From contig DWWE01000037.1 of assembly GCA_019119835.1 (NCBI GenBank), forward strand, positions 1 to 53,657: a stretch of 53,657 nt of DNA, read 5' to 3'. The DNA is from Candidatus Gemmiger stercoravium. Lineage in GTDB: Bacteria > Bacillota > Clostridia > Oscillospirales > Ruminococcaceae. Below are positions 7,860 to 16,000 of the stretch, in pieces; the first letter of the stretch is position 1, and each line of letters starts with the position of its first letter. A program made the translations under genes and the position numbers. The notes under the pieces are model-generated. The model did no database searches. It was not told the DNA's origin and saw nothing but the letters and a program-made list of their open reading frames with translations.

Positions 7860-8930
7860 TCACAGGCGGGACAGGGCGTCCAGCTTGCGCTGGGTCGTCT
7901 CGTACCGCAGGCAGTAGGTGAGCACCGTGTCCCGGGTGATGCGCCCGGCCGCGTACAGGCGGCAGAGGCTGTCGTCCATCGTACACATGCCCTCGGCGGC
8001 GCCGGCCTGGATGGCGGCGTCCAGCTGGAAGGTCTTGGCTTCCCGGATCATGTTCTTGATGGCCGGGGTGGAGCGCATCACCTCGAACACCGCCGCCTGC
8101 CCCCCGTCGGTGGTGGGGACCAGCTGCTGGCTGATGACCGCCTGCAGCACCATGGACAGCTGGATGCGCACCTGCCCCTGCTGGCTGGCGGGGAACACAT
8201 CCACGATCCGGTCGATGGTGTTGGCCGCCCCGGTGGTGTGCAGGGTGGAAAAAAGCAGCTGGCCGGTCTCGGCGGCGGTCATGGCCACCTCGGTGGTCTC
8301 CAGGTCCCGCATCTCCCCCAGCAGGATCACGTCGGGGCTTTCCCGCAAGGCGCTGCGCAGGGCGCTCACATAGCTGGGGGCGTCGCTGCCGATCTCCCGC
8401 TGGGTGACGATGCTGCGGTTGTGGCGGTGGATGTACTCGATGGGGTCCTCCATCGTGATGATGTGGGCTTCCCGCTCGTGGTTGATGGCGTCGATCAGGC
8501 AGGCCAGGGTGGTGGACTTGCCGTTGCCGGCCGGGCCGGTGACCAGCACCAGCCCCTTGCGCTGGCGGGCCACATCCATCACCTGGGCCGGGATGCCCAG
8601 CGCCGCCGGGTCGGGCAGACCGAAGCGGATGACCCGCAGCACCGCCGCCAGGGTGCCGCGCTGATGCAGCACGTTGGCCCGGAAACGGCCCATCTGCGGG
8701 ATGGCAAAGGAAAAATCGTCGTCCGCGTCGGCCTGCTGCAGCGCCCGGGGGCTGCGCTCCGACAGGGTGTAGATGGCCCGGATGGCCGCCTCGGTCTGGG
8801 CCGGGGTCAACCGTTCGCCCATCCGCTGCTGGCGGCCGTTGACCTTGTAAGTCAGCGGAAGGCCGGCAATGATGAACATGTCGGAGGCGCCGCAGTCCAG
8901 CGCCTGCTGCAGCAGTTCACGGATCTCCAT
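7860..8930 (-). CDS. pilT: PilT-family pilus retraction ATPase
   Basis: A 356-residue protein starting at ATG 8930 behind AGAGAGG. The N-terminal PAS-like domain (LDCGASDMFIIAGLPLTYKV) is that of PilT/PilB ATPases. Walker A is GPAGNGKS (132-139), the His box is LFSTLHTT (~227-233), and Walker B is VILLGEMRD (201-209). The AIKNMIRE motif (~290-297) is the C-terminal helix signature of retraction ATPases (AIRNLIRE). The length is normal for PilT, which drives pilus depolymerisation at the inner membrane platform. The gene follows a PilC-like gene and four pilin-like genes in one operon, yet no extension ATPase (PilB) is present. Either PilB is encoded elsewhere or this ATPase drives a simplified pilus or competence-like pseudopilus alone. 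Confidence 0.92.
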   Translation of the reverse strand: MEIRELLQQALDCGASDMFIIAGLPLTYKVNGRQQRMGERLTPAQTEAAIRAIYTLSERSPRALQQADADDDFSFAIPQMGRFRANVLHQRGTLAAVLRVIRFGLPDPAALGIPAQVMDVARQRKGLVLVTGPAGNGKSTTLACLIDAINHEREAHIITMEDPIEYIHRHNRSIVTQREIGSDAPSYVSALRSALRESPDVILLGEMRDLETTEVAMTAAETGQLLFSTLHTTGAANTIDRIVDVFPASQQGQVRIQLSMVLQAVISQQLVPTTDGGQAAVFEVMRSTPAIKNMIREAKTFQLDAAIQAGAAEGMCTMDDSLCRLYAAGRITRDTVLTYCLRYETTQRKLDALSRL

Positions 8931-8967
8931 ACAAGCATTCCTCTCTTTCTGCCGCGGGGCGGCGGGG

Positions 8968-9366
8968 TCACTGTCCGGTCCACACATCCAGCGAGGTGTC
9001 CGGTTCCCAGGGGGCGGTCAGCTGCCAGCGGGTGATCCGCCAGCCCTCCCCCGCCGGCTCGGCGGCCAGGCGCAGGGTGTCGCCGCTTTCCAGCGTCAGC
9101 TCGGCCTGCACCCCGCCGTCCCCGGTGGAGACGGTGTCGGCCGGCAGCGTGCCGGGGTCGGCGGCGTCCAGGGCAGCCAGCCACTCCTGGCCGGCCTGCT
9201 CGGCGGCGGCCTCCTGGGCCAGCCGGTCCAGGCTTTTTTGGGCCAGGGCCTCGTCGGCCCGGGCGGTGGCCAGCGAGAGCACCGCCAGCACGGCCAGGCA
9301 GAGCAGCACCACCGTGAACAGCAGGGTCAGCGCCCCGCTGCGCACCGGGCGATGGGATGTTTCCAT
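8968..9366 (-). CDS. Small single-pass pilin-like membrane protein
   Basis: A 132-residue protein from ATG 9366 behind AAGGGAGGTGTACCC. A short basic head (METSHRPVRSG) precedes one long hydrophobic helix (ALTLLFTVVLLCLAVLAVLS), then a charged helix (ARADEALAQKSLDRLAQEAA) and a small beta-rich outer domain. This is the type IV pilin or pseudopilin outline, with G/A as a possible prepilin peptidase site, but the Glu at +5 is missing, as in tip-type minor pseudopilins. It is the fourth pilin-like gene after pilC and is followed by pilT. No specific family is recognised. Confidence 0.65.
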   Translation of the reverse strand: METSHRPVRSGALTLLFTVVLLCLAVLAVLSLATARADEALAQKSLDRLAQEAAAEQAGQEWLAALDAADPGTLPADTVSTGDGGVQAELTLESGDTLRLAAEPAGEGWRITRWQLTAPWEPDTSLDVWTGQ

Positions 9367-9424
9367 GGGTACACCTCCCTTGCGGGCCCCGGCGGCCGGG
9401 GCGTGGGGATCGGTCGGGCCCGGC

Positions 9425-9859
9425 TCAGCCGCCGGGCAGATAGTGCGCGGTGTCCAGCGCAGCCAGTTCGTCCCCGCCGGGGGCCGACACCGCCACATGA
9501 GCCTGGATCATCCACCCCGCCGGGCGTGGGTCCGGTTCCAGCGCCACCGTGACGGTGTAGGCGGCGGGGTCGGTCTCGCCGTCGGCCAGGCGGGTGCCGT
9601 CGGCCGCGTACAGGCAGGTGACGGTCTGCCCCTGTCCGTCGGCCGCCGCAGCCAGGGCCTCGGCCCAGCCGCCGGCGCCGGCGTGGAGTTCCGCCGTGAC
9701 GTTCTGCAAGATCAGCGCCGCGTCGGTTTCGCGGCGGGCCTGCAGGCCCAGGCGCTGGGCCGCGCCGAACAGCTGCACCAGCAGCGCCAGCACCACCAGC
9801 AGGAACAGCGTCAGGGCCAGAGTCTCGATGGTAAAGGCCAGGTTTCTGCGCTTGTTCAT
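9425..9859 (-). CDS. Type IV pilin-like protein
   Basis: A 144-residue protein. The opening MNKRRNLAFTIETLALTLFL resembles a prepilin leader, with a cleavage-like A/FTIE junction. The acidic residue is at +4, not the usual +5. One membrane helix (to ~residue 32) continues into a helix (AAQRLGLQARRETDAALIL) and a C-terminal domain of mixed strands (VTVALEPDPRPAGWMIQAHV). Its start overlaps the previous gene's stop (ATGA), so it is translationally coupled to the DUF4860-like gene. It probably forms part of the pilus-like filament. Substrate and role cannot be assigned. Confidence 0.65.
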   Translation of the reverse strand: MNKRRNLAFTIETLALTLFLLVVLALLVQLFGAAQRLGLQARRETDAALILQNVTAELHAGAGGWAEALAAAADGQGQTVTCLYAADGTRLADGETDPAAYTVTVALEPDPRPAGWMIQAHVAVSAPGGDELAALDTAHYLPGG

Positions 9860-10320
9860 GGCAGTTCCTCCCCGCTGTGCAGCCAGACCCGGACCGTGCC
9901 CTCGCCGGTGGTGATGGTGTAGAGCCGGCCTTCCGCCGTGACCTCAAAGGTGTCGGTGCGGGCCACCACCTGGGCGGCGGCCGGGTCCAGCGGGGTGTCG
10001 GCGGCGGCGTATTCCTCCATGAGCGCCCCCTGGTACAGGTAGATGCGGGTCTCGTAGCCGGGTTCCGCCAGGATCAGCGCCGGACCTTCCGGCCCCTGCT
10101 CCACCGTGACGGCGCCGGCGGCGTCGCCGGCCCGCAGCCGGGCGCTGACATATCGCAGCGCCGCCCGGGCCGCGTTGTTGCGCCCCTGGCTTTCGGTGAG
10201 GGCGCGGTATACCTCGCCCCCGAAGCCGACCACCGCCAGCACAACCCCCAGCATCAGCACGAACAGCGCCAGTGCGCTGACGCCCGCCGTATTTGAATGT
10301 CTTTTGGTGCGGGTGAACAT
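9856..10320 (-). CDS. Pilin-like membrane protein, DUF4860-like
   Basis: A 154-residue protein with start ATG 10320 and ribosome site AAAGGAGCCGGGT. After a basic head (MFTRTKRHSNTAG) comes one hydrophobic helix (VSALALFVLMLGVVLAVVGF) and a domain whose layout (ALRYVSARLRAGDA, then YETRIYLYQGALMEEYA) resembles Firmicute proteins classed as DUF4860. That assignment is from memory of the pattern. Such proteins often sit in pilus or secretion operons, as this one does. A role as a minor pilin or assembly factor is inferred from context. Confidence 0.6.
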   Translation of the reverse strand: MFTRTKRHSNTAGVSALALFVLMLGVVLAVVGFGGEVYRALTESQGRNNAARAALRYVSARLRAGDAAGAVTVEQGPEGPALILAEPGYETRIYLYQGALMEEYAAADTPLDPAAAQVVARTDTFEVTAEGRLYTITTGEGTVRVWLHSGEELP

Positions 10321-10356
10321 ACCCGGCTCCTTTCTGGGAAAACGGACCGCCCAGCG

Positions 10357-10683
10357 CTATTTTTGCAGCACCTGCACGTCGGGCAGCTGGTTGGAGGCAT
10401 AGACCTCATAGGTGACGATGTAGCGGGCGTGGTTGATCTGCACGCCGTATTCCCGCTCCAGCCGGTCCAGGCTTTCGGGGTATTTGCCCTCCACGGCGTA
10501 GCACTGCACGGCGGCTTCCAGCACGGCCTGGCGCAGCGCCGCCGCGCCCTGGCGGTCCAGGTCCCGCTCCACCCGCTGCAGAACAGCCCGGCCGCCCCAG
10601 CCCAGCAAAGCCAGGGCCAGCAGGACGCCCAGGACCCGCAGCAGACGGGTGCGCAGCGGGGTGCGGGGTCGATCATGATACAT
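10357..10683 (-). CDS. Small pseudopilin-like membrane protein
   Basis: A 108-residue protein starting at ATG 10683 behind GGGAAGGAGGGCT. One membrane helix (LLRVLGVLLALALLGWGG, ~12-29) is followed by a helix with QGAAALRQAVLEAAVQCYAV and then EGKYPESLDRLEREYGVQIN. The YxxEGKYPxSLxxL pattern is a hallmark of the helix-turn in GspG/PilA-like pseudopilins, where short peptides with YP follow the long helix. A canonical GFTLIE leader is lacking. It lies directly after pilC in the operon, where major pseudopilin genes often lie. Confidence 0.65.
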   Translation of the reverse strand: MYHDRPRTPLRTRLLRVLGVLLALALLGWGGRAVLQRVERDLDRQGAAALRQAVLEAAVQCYAVEGKYPESLDRLEREYGVQINHARYIVTYEVYASNQLPDVQVLQK

Positions 10684-10714
10684 GGCGCAGCCCTCCTTCC
10701 CGGTTTGCGGCCGC

Positions 10715-11764
10715 TCAGCCGATGGCCCCAAGGATGCCCACCAGCGGCAGCATGGCCGACACCAGCGTGATGCCCACCGCCACGGTCAGGAAGGCCGAGA
10801 GCGCCGGCTCGATGCTGTCCACCGCCTGGTCCATCCGGGCCTGGGCGTCGGTCCAAAGCAGGTTGCTGAGCCGGGCCAGCACCAGTTCCAGGTTGCCGCT
10901 GCGGGCCCCCGCCACCAGCAAACGGGCATAGAGGGGTTCCAGCAGCTTTTGGGTGTAGAGGGCCGTGGCCAGGCCGGCGCCCTCCTGCTGCATCTGGCGG
11001 CGGCAGGCTTCCGCCTTGGCGCGCAGCCCCGGGTGGGTGACCAGCGCGCAGGCGTCCTCGATGGCCGCGTCCTCGTCCAGGCCGCTGGCCACGTCGATCT
11101 GCAGCACCTGCAGGAAGCGGCAGAGGGCGTTTTCCTCCACCAGCTGCGCTGTGAAGGGCAGCCGCCCCAGCAGCCGGACCAGACGGTCCCGGCCGGCGGG
11201 GCTGCGGAAGGCAAGGCAGGCCCCGAGCAGCGCCAGCGCCAGCAGCACCGTGACGGCCAGCGCCGCGCCGCCCACCACATACCCCACCGCAATATACCGG
11301 TAGGAGGAGGCGGTCAGATCGCCGGACAGGCTGGCATAGACCCCGGTGAACACCGGCATGACCCGGGCCAGCAGCACCGTGAGGATGACCGCCATCAACA
11401 GCAGCAGCACCAGCGGGTAGAACACCGCGCTTTTCAGCCGGGATTGCAGCCGGTCCTGGGCGGTATAGTACCCGGCCAGGCTGTTCAGGGCCTGGGTGCT
11501 GCGGCCGGCGCGCTCCCCGGCTGCCAGCATCCGGCTGGCATAGGCGGGGAAATAGCCGCTCTGGGCCATGGCGTCGGACAAAGTGCCCCCCTGCACCAGC
11601 AGGTGTTTCTGCACCGCCTGGGCGGCGTCGTGGAAAAGGCTGTCGGCGCTGTCCTCACACAGCAGGCCGGCGGCTTCCTCGGGCCCGATGCCGGCGCCCA
11701 GCAGCATGGCCATATTTTCGCAAAACAGGCTCAGCGCCCGGTTGTCCAGTTCCTTGCTTGCCAT
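10715..11764 (-). CDS. pilC: Type II secretion F/PilC-type inner membrane platform protein
   Basis: A 349-residue protein with the two repeated T2SSF domains. The first (LDNRALSLFCENMAMLLGAG to SGYFPAYASRMLAAGERAGR) is followed by a membrane hairpin (SAVFYPLVLLLLMAVILTVL). The second (CRFLQVLQIDVASGLDEDAA to LLVAGARSGNLELVLARL) is followed by the final helix SAFLTVAVGITLVSAMLPLV. The G-E-x-x-G (AGERAG) and ARSGNLE motifs are typical. PilC/GspF forms the platform that links the ATPase to the growing pilus. It sits between the transglutaminase gene and the pilin-like genes, with gaps of 12 and 31 bases. Length is near the low end for PilC (~400). Confidence 0.88.
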   Translation of the reverse strand: MASKELDNRALSLFCENMAMLLGAGIGPEEAAGLLCEDSADSLFHDAAQAVQKHLLVQGGTLSDAMAQSGYFPAYASRMLAAGERAGRSTQALNSLAGYYTAQDRLQSRLKSAVFYPLVLLLLMAVILTVLLARVMPVFTGVYASLSGDLTASSYRYIAVGYVVGGAALAVTVLLALALLGACLAFRSPAGRDRLVRLLGRLPFTAQLVEENALCRFLQVLQIDVASGLDEDAAIEDACALVTHPGLRAKAEACRRQMQQEGAGLATALYTQKLLEPLYARLLVAGARSGNLELVLARLSNLLWTDAQARMDQAVDSIEPALSAFLTVAVGITLVSAMLPLVGILGAIG

Positions 11765-11776
11765 CTGGGGTCCTCC

Positions 11777-12733
11777 TTAGTAGGTCAGGCGGTCGGTGTA
11801 GCCGGTGCCGTCCCCGGTGAATTCCCCGGGGGCGCCGGCGGCGAAGGTCAGGTCGATGCGCTCCCAGCTGTGGGCCGGGGCCTCGATCTCCACGGTGATC
11901 CAGCCGCTTTCCTCCAGCCAGATCATGTTCCAGGCATGGTAGAGATCCCCGGGCGAGACATAGCCGGTGATGAGCTTGGTGGGGATGCCCTGGCTGCGCA
12001 GCATGGCCGCCGCCAGCGCCGCATAGTCAAAGCAGATGCCCTGGCCGGTGGCCAGCGTCTCGTCCGGGTCGGGGAGGTAGCCGCTCTGCACCGTGGCGGC
12101 CTTGGCGGTGTCATAGGTGATGGTATCCCGGATATAGGCGTAGATGTTGGCCACGGCGCCGGCCTCGTCGGCCGCCCGGGCGGCCAGGTCGGCGGCCAGG
12201 GCCACGCAGTCGGAGTCCGGGCCGTAGTTCACATACTGGCTGGGCCGCAGGAAGGGGGCGAATTCGCTTTCCAGCGTGACTTCGGCCTGCACGGCGCAGA
12301 TCTCGACGTATTTGTCCTCGGTGGTGTTCTGCATCACCCGGAAGGTGTAACTGCCGTCGCCGCTCTGCAGTGGAAAGACCTGGGGGGTGCCGTCCCCGGG
12401 CAGGTCGTAGTTGTAGCGGGTCTCGCCGTAAACCACCTGGAATTTCAGCCGGTGGTCGTTTTCAGCGCTGGCCGCCACCACCCCCTGCGCCACGCAGGAC
12501 AGGTCGATCAGCGCGCCGTTTTCGCCGGCGGCGGCCTCGGGGTGGAACCCGCTTTCGGCCATGGGCGGGGCGGTATACCCGCCGCCGGTGGTGCCGGGCA
12601 GGGCGGCGGAGGCCGTCGGCTCGGCCGCGGGGGCGCTGCCGGCCTGGGCGGTGGCCGCCGGGGCCCCACAGGCCCCCAGCAGCAGGGCCAGCCCCAGGCA
12701 TACCAGCCGGGCGGCCGGCGGAATATGCGGCAC
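11777..12733 (-). CDS. Transglutaminase-like lipoprotein heading the pilus-like operon
   Basis: The chosen start is GTG 12733, behind GGAGGGGAGGGG, giving 318 residues that open directly with a lipoprotein signal (LVCLGLALLLGAC, lipobox Cys ~19). The longer frame upstream would bury the signal. After an Ala/Pro-rich linker and a beta domain comes a transglutaminase core: GQGICFDYAALAAAMLRSQG (nucleophile Cys), DLYHAWNMIWLE (His), and WITVEIEAP, where the usual Asp seems to be Glu. Members crosslink, deamidate or hydrolyse amide bonds. The protein should be anchored outside the cell membrane. As first gene of an operon with pilC, pilin-like proteins and pilT, it may process or crosslink the filament or attached wall proteins, but this is inference. 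Confidence 0.82.
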   Translation of the reverse strand: MPHIPPAARLVCLGLALLLGACGAPAATAQAGSAPAAEPTASAALPGTTGGGYTAPPMAESGFHPEAAAGENGALIDLSCVAQGVVAASAENDHRLKFQVVYGETRYNYDLPGDGTPQVFPLQSGDGSYTFRVMQNTTEDKYVEICAVQAEVTLESEFAPFLRPSQYVNYGPDSDCVALAADLAARAADEAGAVANIYAYIRDTITYDTAKAATVQSGYLPDPDETLATGQGICFDYAALAAAMLRSQGIPTKLITGYVSPGDLYHAWNMIWLEESGWITVEIEAPAHSWERIDLTFAAGAPGEFTGDGTGYTDRLTY

Positions 12734-12823
12734 AGCGGTCCCCTCCCCTCCTGGCCGCGGCGGGTGCGGCCGTTGTTCTCCGCTGCCGGCGGCGGGCGGC
12801 GGCCCGGGGCAGCTTCTATGCTT

Positions 12824-12853
12824 ATTATACGACCAAACCCGCCCCGGGTTCAA
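12824..12853 (-). promoter_or_regulatory. Promoter of the transglutaminase-pilC-pilT operon
   Basis: On the leftward strand, TTGAAC (12848-12853), an 18-base spacer and a perfect TATAAT (12824-12829) lie about 90 bases before the GTG start. It sits just after the terminator of the giant surface-protein gene, so the two operons are separated. No further promoter is seen inside the operon down to the CLC gene. Confidence 0.82.
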
Positions 12854-12880
12854 GCCTTTCAGGCAAAGCCGTATGGGCAG

Positions 12881-12927
12881 AAAAAGGCCGCCGGGCGGCA
12901 CGGAAACACTCCATGCCGCCCGGCGGC
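12881..12927 (-). terminator. Terminator of the surface-protein operon
   Basis: GCCGCCGGGCGGCA (12887-12900) and TGCCGCCCGGCGGC (12914-12927) form a perfect 14-bp stem with a 13-base loop, followed leftward by CTTTTT. It lies ~110 bases after the adhesin stop codon and is one of the strongest terminators in the window. Confidence 0.93.
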
Positions 12928-13035
12928 TGCGCGGGCTGCGCCCGGGCGAGGTCCCCGGCCCCGGCCCGGTTTTCAGGCCATCGGGTGCGGGGGTTCGCCT
13001 GTCAGGGCGCCGCGGTATTCAGGTTGTGGGGCGGG

Positions 13036-16000
13036 TCAGCGATCCTTGCGGTTGGCGCGCTTGCGCTCCTGCAGGTAGACGATCAGCAGCACACCGCACA
13101 GGCTCAGCGAAGCCACCAGCACGATGGGGGCGCCGTCTCCGGTCTGGGGGATGGTGCGCACCACATGGGCGACCTGGCGAACCTGGCGGACCACCTCGTC
13201 GGTGACCTGCCGGGTGATGGTGACATCCCGCTTGGTGTTGTACAGGTTGATGGTGGTATCGCCCACCCACTCGGCGTCCGCGCCGCTGAGCACCGTAAGG
13301 TTGCCGTAGGCGTCGAAGATGAACTCGGTGTCCTCAGCCTTGTCGTACCCGTCGGGGGCGGTGACTTCGCGCAGGATGTAGGTGGTATCCACATTCAGCA
13401 CGCGCTCCATGCCCTGGGTCGTTTCGCCGCTGGTCCACTGGTACACCACGGTGCCGGTGTCCTTTTCGATGATCTGCAGCACCGCGCCGGTGACCGGCTC
13501 ACGGGTGTTGGTGTCCAGCTTGTTCACATACAGCTTGGTCACCTCGTCCTGCACGCCGACAGCGCCGTCCTTGTACTCGAGCACGATGCCCTGTGCGGTT
13601 TCGTCCACCGTTGCAACCTCGCTCTGTTCCGGCGCCGGGGCGTTTTTGGCCAGACGGTTGCTGTCCTGGTATTCCAGGTAGTAACCGCTGCCGTCCTCAG
13701 CTTCCCGGATGGTGAAGGTCTTGCTCGGATATTCGTCTACGGTATGGCCGTCGGGGGCGAACTCTTCCTTGAAGTAGTAGGTTCCTCCGACTTCCACCCC
13801 TTCATAGAAGGTCATGTAACCGTTTTCGTCGGCCACACAGTTGCCCAGGTACAGGTCCTCGCCATTGGCTGCACCGCTGACGCGCCACAGGCCGTAAATG
13901 GCACCCACCAGCGGGTCGTTGGAGCCGTCCTTACTGGTCTTCTGCACGCGCAGAATGATGGGGTACCAGGTGTTGACCAGTTCGGGCGTCTCCGTCTGCT
14001 GGCCGTCCTCGTAGTAGGTCAGGTTTGCCTCCAGGTGAGAGGGATCCTCCGCATTGCGGCTGATTGTGATTTCCACCGTGACCACAGTCTCATCATAGAC
14101 ATAGTTGGGGTCGTGGTTGTAGGTCGGGTCTTCCTCAATGGTGTATCGGAATGTCTTGCCAACATCCTCCTCATCAAAGCGGAGTTCTTCCGTATCAGCG
14201 CTGTCAAAGCGGACATTGCCATCAGCATCGTTGTAAGCGGAAGCAATGACCCTGCCGTTTTCATCCTTCAGATCGAACTTGAACGCGTTGGGGGTGATGG
14301 CAATGCCGACCTGTTCGTCGGTACCGTCAGCGGTTACCACCCGCTTGGTGATCTGCGGGTCGATAAAGACCACGCCGGCCCCATTGAAGGTGTTGGTGAC
14401 AGTGAACCGGTAGACATAGCTTGCATCACTTGCATCGCCCGACTGCGGCTCACCGGTGGAGAGAGCAACGCTGGCCGTATAACCCGGGAGCGGGTTTTCA
14501 GGCGTCAGGCCCTCGGCCGGCACCTCTTCAACCGTGTAGATATACTTGTTGCCTTCGCTGTCAAAGTACGGCTGTTTACCGAAAGACGCTTCCCAGTCGT
14601 TCTCCCCATTGAGGGTCACGGTGGCCACCGCCTGCGGTTCCTTGCCCTCCGTGCTCCGCATCAGACGGACCCGAACCTCCGGGTGGGTATCGGTAATTTC
14701 TTCGTCACCGACCCATTTTTTGGTGACCTCGATTTCCAGAACTGCCGTATTGACAAAATCCTCCACCAAAACAGGCGTTTCATTGTCGGCAAAGTCTTCC
14801 GCACTCAAAGTCACCTTTGCCACCTGATCGGTGTACGAGATCCCGTCGATCGTCTTGCCTGCATTCTGCTCCACGACGGCCAGCTCGATCGTTTTGGAGG
14901 TATCGCGCACGCTGTAGTAGAAGACGAAGTTCCCGTTCTCATCGGTGGTCGCCGTTGCAAGCGGCTTCGCGTTCGCATAACTTGCCAGGTTATCATCGAT
15001 ATACTTGTACAGGTTAAAGCGGAACTCACCCTCCTCCGCGTTGCGCTGAGTCGTGTCGCTCTTCACATACTTGTGGCCCTGGATTTCGACAAAGTTGCCA
15101 TCCAGGCTATAAAGCTGCAATTCGTTGTTGTAGAAGGCTGCAACAGGCTGTTTCCCTGCTTCCGGCGTGATGGTCTGCTTTTCGTCGTCCGTATAGCTGC
15201 CATTTCCATCGCCATCATACATCCAGGTCATGGTGACGGTTTCTTTGACGCCGCCAGGCTCTGCTGCCTCATCATATTCGAGTTTGACCTCGACCAGATA
15301 GACGCTGGCATCGTTGACAGTGATCAGCTCGCCATTCTCGGCCTCCCCGGCATCCCCCGTATTGCCATCCTTCTCACGGATCAGATAGTAATAGGTAATG
15401 GGGTCGTACCCTCCGTCTTTGCTTTCGGTAAAGACAGGCTCGTACTCAATGCTCGGGAAGGAATCGGTACCGGCGCCCTGTTCATTCAGCGGAATCGAAA
15501 TTTTCGTACCCGAAGGGATCAGGCCATTCTCGTCCGCCCGGATGATGGTCTCGTCGGAAACTTTTTCCGTCGTTCCTCCGGAGGCATTGTTGACGCTGCC
15601 GTCCGCGTTGGCGTTCAACAGCTCAAATGTAAACCATTTTTCGGAAGCATTGGTTCCGTAGAACTGCTTGCTGACCGAAAATTGTACATCCGACTCCAGC
15701 TTGTTGTCAAAAACATCGTAGGAGGGGTAGGTCACGGCCGGGTAGTTTACATCCTCCGCACTGGCCGGCAGTTCGTCCGCAAATTCGCCATCGCTATTGT
15801 TTGCAAGGATGTAGCCCACATAGGTCTTCAGCTGGTCCGGCGTATACTGGCTGGGCAGGATGAAGTACGTTCTCTGCGTGTTGCGCTGGTACCCTGCCGG
15901 GGCTTTGGTCTCCTCGTAATAATACAGGGTATCAAAATCCAGCGTTCCGCCGGCCCCTTCGCCAAAGACGGCAACGCCGTTATCGTTGGATTCGACGGTC

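Noticed and set aside
5946-9035. Rightward 1029-codon open frame across yunB, the CLC gene and pilT
   Set aside because: It crosses three well-supported genes in another frame or strand and encodes low-complexity Gly/Gln/His-rich sequence.
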